Shown piece after piece: positions 4,309 through 11,715 of a stretch of DNA of 17,507 nt. How positions within the stretch are numbered: position 1 is the first letter of the stretch; every line of letters starts with the position of its first letter. The translations under genes and the position numbers were made by a program. The DNA comes from an uncultured candidate division Zixibacteria bacterium (GTDB lineage: Bacteria; Zixibacteria; MSB-5A5; GN15; PGXB01), in contig CALAMC010000046.1 in the NCBI GenBank assembly GCA_937925655.1, forward strand, positions 1 through 17,507, given 5' to 3'. Under the pieces are notes generated by a model that worked only from the letters and a program-made list of their open reading frames with translations, made no database searches and was not told where the DNA came from.

Positions 4309-6959
4309 ATCTGTTCCAAAACATCCCGCAGTTTGTGGTGCAAAAGTTCGAAAACGGCGTCAGATGTTACCGTATCGGGCACCGACCCGCGCGCGAAATT
4401 TTCTTTGCCGCCGCCGCGTCCCCCCAATTCTTTGAGGACTTCACCGGTGAGTCTGCCGATATTCACGCCCGCCGACGCACTCGCCGACGACATAAACGTT
4501 ATTTTGCCGTCAACTTTGCCGACGGCCGCTGCAATTTCCGCCTTGGCCGAGCCTTTGATATTATCCACCCAGCCGCTCATCTCGACCGGGTCAACCTCAC
4601 CAAAATCGTGGAACCGCAAAGTCACCGATCCTATTACTTTCTCCTGCCCGACCGATTTCACGCCGCCCGATGAGAATTTCTCCGCCTTGAGCTTCTTGAT
4701 CTCCTTTTGCAGGTCCAGATACTTCCGCCCAGTCTCCTCTATGGCTTTGAAGATCTCATCCTCGGGTTTATTCAACAGCCTTGTTGCATGGATTATCGTT
4801 TGCTTGTCGGCCAGCATCTTTTCCACCGCTATACGGCCTGTGATCGCCTCGATGCGCCGAACCCCCGACGCTATCCCGGTCTCCAGCGTGATCATGAACG
4901 GCCCTATCTGCGCCGTGTTTTCGACATGCGTCCCGCCGCATAGTTCTTTGGAAAAATCGCCGATCGTAACGACCCGCACTTTGCTGTCGTACTTTTCGCC
5001 GAAAATCGCCATCGCCCCTTCTTTTTTGGCCTGCTCGATATCCATGTCGACCTGTGTGGCTACCGATTCGGCACTGATAATGCGGTCGTTGACTATTTTT
5101 TCCACTTCGACAATCTGCTCGTCGGTCATCGGTTGGAAATGCGAAAAGTCGAAACGAAGTTTATCGGGGCCGACATACGAGCCCGATTGATAGACGTGCT
5201 CACCGAGCACCTTGCGCAACGCCGCATGGAGCAAATGGGTGGCCGTGTGGTTGCGCATGATATCTAAACGTCTACCTGTGTCAATTGATACAATGGCTTC
5301 AGCACCAATTAGTTTTTTCGCATCGAGTTTATTATCGTTTTTTGAATGTGCGGTTCCGCGATGGATTATAATCCCCTGATAATTGAAAACTTTATCAATT
5401 TCAATGGTCAATTCGGCTTCTTGTATTTTCACGGAACCCCTGTCGCCAATCTGACCACCCGATTCAACATAAAATGGTGATTCTTTTGTTATCACGGCAA
5501 CATCGGGATACGGCAATTGATCAAAATGAATAATTTGTGTTTTTGCGGAAAATTTATCTCGAACGAATTTTGTGCCGCCTTTGTATAGGTCCGCATTATT
5601 CTGCAGATGATCTATGACCGGCTTCAGCCCCTCGACAATATGGTCGAAATGCGCCGCGCTTCGCGACTGCTCCTTCTGATGGTTCATCGCCTGCTCAAAC
5701 GCCGCCATGTCCAGCGTTAGCCCCTTTTCCTCGGCCATGACATTGATCAAATCCACCGGGAAACCGTACGTGTCATACAATTTAAAGACATCCTCGCCCG
5801 ATATAACCTTGCCGCCAGCTTTTTTCAATCCCCCGGCGACTTCATCGAACAGCTCACAACCAACATTCAACGTCCGGCCGAACGATTCTTCTTCGGCCCG
5901 GATGACCTTGACAATATGCTCCTGCCGGTTTCTTATTTCGGGATATATGCCGCCCATTATGTCCACCAGCGTCGGCACCAGTTTGTATATGAACGGTTCA
6001 TGGGTATCCATCAGTCTTCCGTGACGGGCCGCACGGCGCAAAATCCGCCGCAGGACATACCCCTGCTTCTCGTTGGACAACCCGCCGCCGTCGGCAATAC
6101 AGAATGTCAGCGCTCGAACATGGTCGGCCACCACCCGGTGCGACACCCCGCGCCCGTCGGTATAGTACTTTTTGCCCGTGATATCGGCGATATGCTCGAT
6201 CAATGGCACGAACAGGTCGGTTTCATAGTTACTGCCGAAATCGTTTTTAACACAGGTCACCCGCTCCAGACCGGCGCCGGTATCAACCGAGGGTTTGGGC
6301 AGCGGGATAATACTGCCGTCCGGCTTCTGCTCGAACTGCATGAATACCAGATTCCAGATTTCGACATACCGTTCCCCTTCGCCGTTGACCTTATCTTCCG
6401 GCCCGGCGCCGAATTTGGCGCCTCGGTCAAAATGCACTTCGCTGCAGGGCCCACAGGGGCCGATATTGCCCATCGACCAGTAATTGTCTTTTTTCCCGAA
6501 TTTCAGAATCCGACCGTTTTTCAACTCCGGAGCTATTTTGCTCCACAAAGCGAAGGCCCCGTCGTCTTCTTCATACACCGTCGCGTACAGCCGGTCCTTG
6601 GGCAACTCCAGATACTTGGTCACCCATTCCCAGCAATAAGATATCGCTTCTTCTTTGAAATAATCGCCGAACGAAAAATTGCCCAGCATCTCAAAGAATG
6701 TATGATGCCGCCCGGTACGCCCGACATTTTCCAGATCATTGTGCTTGCCCCCGGCACGCATGCATTTCTGCGAGGTCGTCGCGCGCGGGTGCTCCGGACG
6801 TTTCTGACCGGTAAAAATATCCTTGAACTGATTCATCCCGGCATTGGCAAACATGATGGTCGGGTCATCGAAAGGTATAACCGGCGACGATGGCAAATGC
6901 TTGTGGTCGCGCTTTACGAAATAATCTATAAAAGATTGTCTGACATCCGACGATTTGAT
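4305..6959 (-). CDS. alaS: Alanyl-tRNA synthetase, apparent ATC start codon
   Basis: This 884-residue class II synthetase charges tRNA-Ala. It has the catalytic core (FANAGMNQFKDIF, TSQKCMRAGGKHNDLENVG, HTFFEMLGNFSFGDYFK, GAGLERV), the helical tRNA-binding region, the editing domain with HTATH (about 571-575) and CGGTHVENT (about 674), and the C-terminal DHHA1-type region ending in LGGRGGGKENFARG. The family N-terminus (M-KSSxxRQxFIDYF) is present in frame from 6956. The codon at the initiator position (6959-6957) is ATC, preceded after one codon by the recX stop. AGGAGG (6973-6968) stands 8 nt before this ATC, which is ideal spacing. The ATG at 6966-6964 is out of frame and only 1 nt from the Shine-Dalgarno site. 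A start at TTG 6896-6894 would remove the conserved first helix. Confidence 0.93.
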   Translation of the reverse strand: MKSSDVRQSFIDYFVKRDHKHLPSSPVIPFDDPTIMFANAGMNQFKDIFTGQKRPEHPRATTSQKCMRAGGKHNDLENVGRTGRHHTFFEMLGNFSFGDYFKEEAISYCWEWVTKYLELPKDRLYATVYEEDDGAFALWSKIAPELKNGRILKFGKKDNYWSMGNIGPCGPCSEVHFDRGAKFGAGPEDKVNGEGERYVEIWNLVFMQFEQKPDGSIIPLPKPSVDTGAGLERVTCVKNDFGSNYETDLFVPLIEHIADITGKKYYTDGRGVSHRVVADHVRALTFCIADGGGLSNEKQGYVLRRILRRAARHGRLMDTHEPFIYKLVPTLVDIMGGIYPEIRNRQEHIVKVIRAEEESFGRTLNVGCELFDEVAGGLKKAGGKVISGEDVFKLYDTYGFPVDLINVMAEEKGLTLDMAAFEQAMNHQKEQSRSAAHFDHIVEGLKPVIDHLQNNADLYKGGTKFVRDKFSAKTQIIHFDQLPYPDVAVITKESPFYVESGGQIGDRGSVKIQEAELTIEIDKVFNYQGIIIHRGTAHSKNDNKLDAKKLIGAEAIVSIDTGRRLDIMRNHTATHLLHAALRKVLGEHVYQSGSYVGPDKLRFDFSHFQPMTDEQIVEVEKIVNDRIISAESVATQVDMDIEQAKKEGAMAIFGEKYDSKVRVVTIGDFSKELCGGTHVENTAQIGPFMITLETGIASGVRRIEAITGRIAVEKMLADKQTIIHATRLLNKPEDEIFKAIEETGRKYLDLQKEIKKLKAEKFSSGGVKSVGQEKVIGSVTLRFHDFGEVDPVEMSGWVDNIKGSAKAEIAAAVGKVDGKITFMSSASASAGVNIGRLTGEVLKELGGRGGGKENFARGSVPDTVTSDAVFELLHHKLRDVLEQI

Positions 6960-6962
6960 GGC

Positions 6963-7595
6963 TCATTCCTCCTGGCTGATTTTCTCAAACGCTTGCCGGG
7001 CCGCTTCATAACCTATCGAACGGCGCGACAGGTAATTATACGCTTTGCGGCGGGCGGTTTCAAGGTCAAATTTGGACAAATAATTCCAGCGCGCTTCCAG
7101 AAGCTGAAAGGCTACCGAATATTCATCAACATCCCGCAAACATTCCTCGACCGTCGCCCGGGCGATGGCATTGGGAATCATTTTGGATTGCAGTCGGGCC
7201 AGAAGATACCCCCGCCCGGCCGGCTTGTGACGAAGCGCCGCACTCACCAGTTCCCGGGCGAATTTGGCATCGTCCAGAAAGCCCCGCTCGATATATAATT
7301 TCACCACCTGACCGATAATCGTCTTGTCGAAACCCTTTTGGGCCAGTCTCTGGCTGGCCTGCCCGATCGAATAGGAGCGCGCTCCCAGCATATATCCGAG
7401 ATGATGGTCGGCCCGGATAAAATCCGATTCGGCCTTGATAATATTAATCTGCTCGGCCGATATCTCCAGCCCGGAACGGAGTCGATGCCGCTCAACCATC
7501 GACTGCAAAAGTAGGAGTTCTGTTTCATCAGAAAGGGAAACCGTCGCCAGCCGCCCCTTGCGGCTTATTGATTTTATTATCAACTTGTCCGGCAT
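6963..7595 (-). CDS. recX: Regulatory protein RecX
   Basis: This 210-residue RecX-family protein is predicted to modulate RecA filaments. It shows the three-helix repeats of the family: GYMLGARSYSIGQASQRLAQKGFDKTIIGQVVKLYIERGFLDDAKFARELV, then AGRGYLLARLQSKMIPNAIARATVEECL, then AYNYLSRRSIGYEAARQAFEKI. The frame is open for 45 more codons upstream, but ATG at 7595 (MPDKLIIKSIS) fits the domain start; no clear Shine-Dalgarno precedes it. The recX-alaS order is common after recA, but here recA is absent and a divergent cupin gene lies upstream. The 3' end carries the Shine-Dalgarno site of alaS, and only 3 nt separate its TGA from the apparent alaS initiator. Confidence 0.88.
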   Translation of the reverse strand: MPDKLIIKSISRKGRLATVSLSDETELLLLQSMVERHRLRSGLEISAEQINIIKAESDFIRADHHLGYMLGARSYSIGQASQRLAQKGFDKTIIGQVVKLYIERGFLDDAKFARELVSAALRHKPAGRGYLLARLQSKMIPNAIARATVEECLRDVDEYSVAFQLLEARWNYLSKFDLETARRKAYNYLSRRSIGYEAARQAFEKISQEE

Positions 7596-7625
7596 GGTTA
7601 CGAAAATACGCAAGGTTTTTATTAA

Positions 7626-7652
7626 AAGAAACCATTTCTTGAACGGCTTATA
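7626..7652 (-). promoter_or_regulatory. Possible -10 box and 6-3-6 palindrome upstream of recX
   Basis: AAGAAA and TTTCTT (7626-7631 and 7635-7640) form a perfect inverted repeat with a 3-nt spacer. On the minus strand it comes just after TATAAG (7652-7647), so it would cover the transcript start about 45 nt before recX. A repressor site is possible but no known operator consensus was recognised, and the -35 match is poor. Confidence 0.3.
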
Positions 7653-7747
7653 TTTGGCTTTTTCTTTACCGTTCCAAAAAGGTCTCAAGCCCGCCCGGGT
7701 CGGAAATAAAACTCGGCGGATTCCCCTCATATTTTTGAAACCGCCCC

Positions 7748-7776
7748 TTGAAATTCCCGGTTCTAATTCTTAACAT
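7748..7776 (+). promoter_or_regulatory. Candidate sigma-70 promoter of the cupin gene
   Basis: TTGAAA (7748-7753), a 17-nt spacer and TAACAT (7771-7776) precede a likely start near 7783. The leader of about 26 nt contains AAGGAGAG (7797-7804). Confidence 0.5.
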
Positions 7777-7808
7777 TTAAAAAAGCTCATGCCATAAAGG
7801 AGAGTAAT

Positions 7809-8156
7809 ATGCCGGTTCGCAAATATCATGAAATCCCGCAAACCGAAGTCAAAATGGACGGCGTCGTCGGAACCTCCAAAAGCGTCCCGATCGGCAAGGC
7901 CGAGGGCTGGAACGACTATACCATGCGCGTTTTCAAAATCGCCCCCGGCGGACATACCCCCAGACACAAACACGACTGGGAACACGTCAATTATATCATG
8001 TCCGGCAAAGGCCGCTTGACTATCGGCGGTAAAGTTCACGAGTTATCGCACAAGGATTTCGCCTTCGTCCCGCCCGATATCGAACACCAGTTCGAAAACC
8101 CTTATGGCGAACCGTTCGAATTCATTTGTATCGTCCCTAACCGGGGAGAATACTGA
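7809..8156 (+). CDS. Small single-domain cupin
   Basis: This 115-residue cupin_2 protein has a single small beta-barrel. Motif 1 is visible as GGHTPRHKHDWEHVNYIMSGKG (about residues 47-68), holding the His-x-His and a downstream Glu/His. Motif 2 is DFAFVPPDIEHQFEN (about 83-97), with a third His. The metal ligands are therefore present, so it probably binds a divalent metal. Substrate and role cannot be read, since such cupins include isomerases, dioxygenases and binding proteins. ATG at 7809 follows AAGGAGAG at good spacing. It is a single-gene unit, divergent from recX and convergent with the M16 peptidase gene. Confidence 0.88.
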   Translation: MPVRKYHEIPQTEVKMDGVVGTSKSVPIGKAEGWNDYTMRVFKIAPGGHTPRHKHDWEHVNYIMSGKGRLTIGGKVHELSHKDFAFVPPDIEHQFENPYGEPFEFICIVPNRGEY

Positions 8157-8198
8157 TTATTTTCCTGAAGATGCCGTCAACTGGAGACTATAAGAGAT

Positions 8199-8232
8199 AA
8201 AAAAACGGGTCGATTTTATGATATCGGCCCGT
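8199..8232 (-). terminator. Rho-independent terminator of the M16 peptidase gene
   Basis: A 10-bp stem with one G-U pair (8223-8232 and 8205-8214, loop 8 nt) is followed on the minus strand by seven T. It begins 16 nt after the peptidase stop codon. On the plus strand no T-run follows, so it is not an obvious terminator for the cupin gene. Confidence 0.8.
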
Positions 8233-8248
8233 CTGTAATTACTATTAT

Positions 8249-10999
8249 CTATATATTCCCCGCCGTTGCCAGAACGTAATTGGAAGTATCAAAATATTTT
8301 TGCGCGGCATCCTGCACCTGCTTTGTGGTCACCTTTCTTATCTCGCTTATGAACTTATCCCCGTAATTGTATCCCAGTCCGAGATATTCATAGACGCCCA
8401 TATAATACGCCTGGTTGATGCGCGACAGGTTGGCCGACAGGTATGACCCCCAGATATCATTGACCGCCGTCACGAGTTCCTCGTGGTCGGGCGGATGGTT
8501 TTTCAACCGCTCGATTTCGGCCAGAATTCCGGCTTTGGCTTTCTCAAAATTGGCCGCCCCCGTCCCCATGGCGCAAACCAGCCAGCCGAAATTTTTGTCC
8601 AGGTTGGCCGATGCGCCAACGGAGTACGCCAGTCCCTGCTTTTCGCGCAACTCGTCCTTCAACCGTATGGAAAGCACCGCCGCCGCGACTCGTATGGCCG
8701 GAGCTTCCGGCGATGTTACCGATGGCAGGACATGGCCCATATAAATGTACACCTGTTCTTTATCCATTTTTTCATGAGCGGTTCTGACCCCTTTTATCGG
8801 GACCGGGGCGCCGGCCTCAATCGGTTCGAAGCCGGTTGCCTCCATGCCGCCGAATACCCCTTTCAGACTTTCCATAATCCTAACCGGGTCGTGGTTGGTG
8901 CAAACCGTAAGAATCATATTTTCCGGCGAATACATTTTCTTATGATGAGCTCGAATATTTTCGAGCGTTATGGCATTCAACGTCCGATACGTCCCCTCAA
9001 TGGTCTTGGCGTAGGCCTTCCCGGCAAACAGCGTTTCATAAAACAGCTTGCGGGCCACCTGATAAGTCGATCCCCCCCGCCGCCCGATTTGTCCGAAGGT
9101 GGCCCGGCGCACCGCTTCGAAATCGGATTGATCGAAGGCCGGGTGGAGTATCATATCCGCAAACAACTCCATCCCCCGGTCCGCGAACTCATCGATTGTT
9201 TCGAACTTCATGAACGAATATTCAGGAGTGGTATAACGGTCATCGTGCGATATCCAGGGATTATCATAAAGCGTGACATTGGCGCCGATGGCCGCCAGCT
9301 CGGCCGAAAGTATCCCAGCCGGCCGGGCGATAGTCCCCTTTTCAATAAGATGATTGACCATGTCGGTCAAGCCGTCAAGGCCGTCCGGTTCTGTGGCCGC
9401 CCGGTTTTTGCCGATGACATTCATCGCAAAAACGCGGCTGTCGGGATTGGATTTGATTATTATCTCCAGCCCGTTATCCAACGTCTCCTTGAGATAAGTC
9501 ACCGATTGCTTCTGCGGTTTATCGGTGATTTTTGACATATCCGGCATGCGGAAGTCGCCACCCGCTGATAAATCATACTCCGGGAATTCCGTCTTTTGAT
9601 AATAGGCCGTCACTTCATCTACGGTCGGGCCCAAGGGGCGGAACGATTTTACGCCCGGCGAAGCCTCCGGCCTGACCGCGGTGGCAACATACGACGGTTT
9701 GGTCAGATACCTCTGCAATGCCCATTCGATGTCGGATATGCTGACCGATTCGATATTTTCGCCTATTTTTTCAAAAAAGTCCCAGCCGGTTATGGCCAGA
9801 AGCGGGGCGATCATGAATCCGTAATAGTGCAGTTTTTCCGACAAATAAATATCGTTACAGCGGCGCGAAATTTTATAGCCGTTGATAATGCCTTCCGGCG
9901 GCAGATTCCGAATCAGATTCGCGAAAACATCGTTGCACGCCGTAATGATTGACCCGATGCTCTCCGAACCGTTGGCTATTATGCCGATATTGATACGACT
10001 GAATTCTTCACGCGTATCCAGTTCGACATTGACATCGGTCGCCAGGGTTTGCTCGCCACCCTTCAGGGCACGGATCAACGGCGAAATTTCTTCGTCTCCG
10101 AGATAATCGGCGATCAGGTTGCAGGCGAACCAGCCGGAATCCGAAAATCGGGGCGCTTCCAGCGATAGATTTATATACGTCGATTGCACCGGGGCCGAGA
10201 CTTCATGCAGTTTTATGCCTTTAATCGGTTCATAGACAATTTCCGGTAAAGGCGGTCGCTCGTCAGCCGTGAAGCCGCCGAAAACCCGCTCCACCGTTTT
10301 TTCCATTTCCGCTATTTCAAAATCGCCGATAATGAGCGTCATCATGCGGTCGGGGGCATAGAAACGTTTGTAATAATCGATGATGGCCTCCCGCGGAATA
10401 TTGGATATAATCGTTTCATAACCGATAATAGGACGGGCGTACGGCGTTTGGGCATATGCCGACTCTTCGAAAAAGGCTTCGGCCGGCGCGCCTTCGGCGT
10501 CGTTGCCCATTTTGATTTCTTCACAGACAATGCCGCGTTCTTTGGGCAAGCGTTCTTCCGGAATCACCGAATTGAACAGCATATCAGCCTGGGTGGCCAT
10601 GCCATATTCAATATATTCGCGCGGCATCAAAACCAGATAGGCCGTGAAGTCCTTGCGTGTAAATGCGTTAATATACCCGCCCAAACGTTCGACACCCTTT
10701 TCGATCTCCTCTTGAGTGCGCGTGGCGGTACCATTGAAAAGCAAGTGCTCCAGAAAATGAGTGAGGCCGTTATTATAACGGTCTTCATACTTGCTTCCCG
10801 CCTTCACAAAAATCATGCTGGTTATCATGGGCGAGGCATGATTGGGCTTGAGGATTATCTCCATCCCATTTTTTAGATGATACCTTTTCTCCGAAACATC
10901 CGCCGGTTTTGTATCTTTCGCGCATCCTGCAATCAGTATCAGGATGGTCAGAATAAACCCCGTCATTATCAAGAAGCTCATTATCTTCTGAATATTCAT
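8249..10999 (-). CDS. M16 family zinc metallopeptidase, two-domain lipoprotein
   Basis: This 916-residue insulinase/processing-peptidase family protein starts with a lipoprotein signal: MNIQKIMSFLIM, hydrophobic core, lipobox IAGC with Cys at residue 26. It is probably anchored in an envelope membrane. The N-terminal half holds the inverted zinc site HFLEH (81-85), with the downstream Glu in VCEEIKM (about 160). The second M16 half starts near VTYLKETLDNGLEIIIK and has VNHLIEK at the equivalent place, so it lacks the full zinc motif. Such active/inactive pairing in one chain is normal for PqqL-like M16 proteins. Substrates are unknown. ATG at 10999 is chosen over the ATG at 11038 because it follows GGGGGAGACGCG and begins the signal peptide. 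It is monocistronic, with its own promoter and terminator. Confidence 0.92.
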   Translation of the reverse strand: MNIQKIMSFLIMTGFILTILILIAGCAKDTKPADVSEKRYHLKNGMEIILKPNHASPMITSMIFVKAGSKYEDRYNNGLTHFLEHLLFNGTATRTQEEIEKGVERLGGYINAFTRKDFTAYLVLMPREYIEYGMATQADMLFNSVIPEERLPKERGIVCEEIKMGNDAEGAPAEAFFEESAYAQTPYARPIIGYETIISNIPREAIIDYYKRFYAPDRMMTLIIGDFEIAEMEKTVERVFGGFTADERPPLPEIVYEPIKGIKLHEVSAPVQSTYINLSLEAPRFSDSGWFACNLIADYLGDEEISPLIRALKGGEQTLATDVNVELDTREEFSRINIGIIANGSESIGSIITACNDVFANLIRNLPPEGIINGYKISRRCNDIYLSEKLHYYGFMIAPLLAITGWDFFEKIGENIESVSISDIEWALQRYLTKPSYVATAVRPEASPGVKSFRPLGPTVDEVTAYYQKTEFPEYDLSAGGDFRMPDMSKITDKPQKQSVTYLKETLDNGLEIIIKSNPDSRVFAMNVIGKNRAATEPDGLDGLTDMVNHLIEKGTIARPAGILSAELAAIGANVTLYDNPWISHDDRYTTPEYSFMKFETIDEFADRGMELFADMILHPAFDQSDFEAVRRATFGQIGRRGGSTYQVARKLFYETLFAGKAYAKTIEGTYRTLNAITLENIRAHHKKMYSPENMILTVCTNHDPVRIMESLKGVFGGMEATGFEPIEAGAPVPIKGVRTAHEKMDKEQVYIYMGHVLPSVTSPEAPAIRVAAAVLSIRLKDELREKQGLAYSVGASANLDKNFGWLVCAMGTGAANFEKAKAGILAEIERLKNHPPDHEELVTAVNDIWGSYLSANLSRINQAYYMGVYEYLGLGYNYGDKFISEIRKVTTKQVQDAAQKYFDTSNYVLATAGNI

Positions 11000-11101
11000 C
11001 GCGTCTCCCCCTGCAGCCTCCCCCGTTTGTGCAAACATGATACATTTTTGCGCCGGGCGGCTTTGGCCGGTTTTTTATAACTGATTATATCAAAACACAT
11101 T

Positions 11102-11130
11102 AAGCTACCCCGAAAGGCTCCGCCTGTCAA
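11102..11130 (-). promoter_or_regulatory. Sigma-70-like promoter of the M16 peptidase gene
   Basis: On the minus strand, TTGACA (11130-11125), a 17-nt spacer and TAGCTT (11107-11102) give a leader of about 95 nt before the ATG at 10999. Its -35 box lies 20 bp from the -35 box of the divergent plus-strand promoter. Confidence 0.6.
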
Positions 11131-11150
11131 GCGCATTCGCGAAAATGGCA

Positions 11151-11178
11151 TTGACTTTATACCGATTAAAGATATATT
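11151..11178 (+). promoter_or_regulatory. Sigma-70-like promoter of the orf-secD-secF unit
   Basis: TTGACT (11151-11156), a 16-nt spacer and TATATT (11173-11178) predict a start near 11185. That leaves only about 6 nt before the ATG at 11191, so translation would be almost leaderless. The GTG at 11179 overlaps the region right after the -10 box and cannot be a start from this promoter. Confidence 0.65.
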
Positions 11179-11190
11179 GTGGCAAATTTT

Positions 11191-11619
11191 ATGAACAGAA
11201 ATCGCTCAAATAAGGTTGCCCGCGCCGGTCATGGCTTGTTTTTGTTGCTATGCGCCGGATGTCTGATATTTTTCGGACTTCTGGCAAACTCCGCCCTAAT
11301 CTCCGTCAAGGAGGTTAAAAGCGATTCTTCGGAACGGCCAATCTGTTGCATCGATATTAAATGCCTGCCCGACAGCGACGGTTCTATGGCCAAGGGGGCC
11401 GGTTCCTCGTCCGGTAAGGTCTTTCATATAACTATCCCGGCGGTAGTCTCTGGTGCGGGTTTGGACAAACGACTTCCGGTTCAGAAAATAATCGAAATAC
11501 GGACCTCCCCCAGAATTATTTGCGGCCAGGATGCTCTCTTCTCAACGGCCGTAACCGCCTGTCCCCATAAAGCCCGCGAATTCACTTTGATCGGGGCCAA
11601 ACCATCCGGAACCAGTTAG
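11191..11619 (+). CDS. Unrecognised 142-residue exported or anchored protein upstream of secDF
   Basis: The family is not recognised. The protein begins with a basic segment (MNRNRSNKVAR), then a hydrophobic core (GLFLLLCAGCLIFFGLLANSA, about residues 15-35) that could be a signal peptide or an anchor. A perfect lipobox is absent. The remainder is about 105 residues predicted outside the membrane with few landmarks: Cys-rich ICCIDIKC, a Gly/Ser stretch KGAGSSSGK, and a C-terminus ending TLIGAKPSGTS. There is no Shine-Dalgarno site, and ATG 11191 is chosen because the promoter ends at 11178. The gene is co-oriented with secD and ends 96 nt before it. The context recalls regulatory nascent chains upstream of sec genes (SecM, VemP, MifM), but none of their known arrest motifs was identified. 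It might equally be an ordinary secreted protein. Confidence 0.6.
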   Translation: MNRNRSNKVARAGHGLFLLLCAGCLIFFGLLANSALISVKEVKSDSSERPICCIDIKCLPDSDGSMAKGAGSSSGKVFHITIPAVVSGAGLDKRLPVQKIIEIRTSPRIICGQDALFSTAVTACPHKAREFTLIGAKPSGTS

Positions 11620-11655
11620 GTTCAATTTCAATTTTCTCGATCGTAAACAGCTTGA

Positions 11656-11685
11656 TTGATTTAATCCCTTGAGAATAACTATTAT
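11656..11685 (+). promoter_or_regulatory. Possible secD-proximal promoter
   Basis: TTGATT (11656-11661), an 18-nt spacer and TATTAT (11680-11685) lie in an AT-rich stretch. A start near 11692 would leave a short leader containing AAGGAG (11700-11705). If it is active, secDF would not depend entirely on the upstream promoter. Confidence 0.35.
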
Positions 11686-11715
11686 TTTATTTTTATATAA
11701 AGGAGACTGGAATTC

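Noticed and set aside
4333..5190. Open frame of 285 codons on the plus strand
   Set aside because: It is antisense to the alaS 3' part; Ser/Pro-rich shadow translation.
5916..7298. Open frame of 460 codons on the plus strand
   Set aside because: It lies antisense to alaS and recX, whose products have clear family motifs. It has no recognisable domains and no Shine-Dalgarno site; codon bias leaves stops rare on the opposite strand.
7596..7730. N-terminal extension of recX by 45 residues
   Set aside because: The extension is basic and low in family similarity, and ATG at 7595 matches the expected RecX start; the region also has promoter-like elements.
8483..9535. Open frame of 350 codons on the plus strand
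   Set aside because: It is antisense to the M16 peptidase gene and has no domain or start signal.
11179..11190. GTG start for the protein upstream of secDF
   Set aside because: It follows the -10 box directly, so the transcript would begin after it; the ATG at 11191 is in frame.
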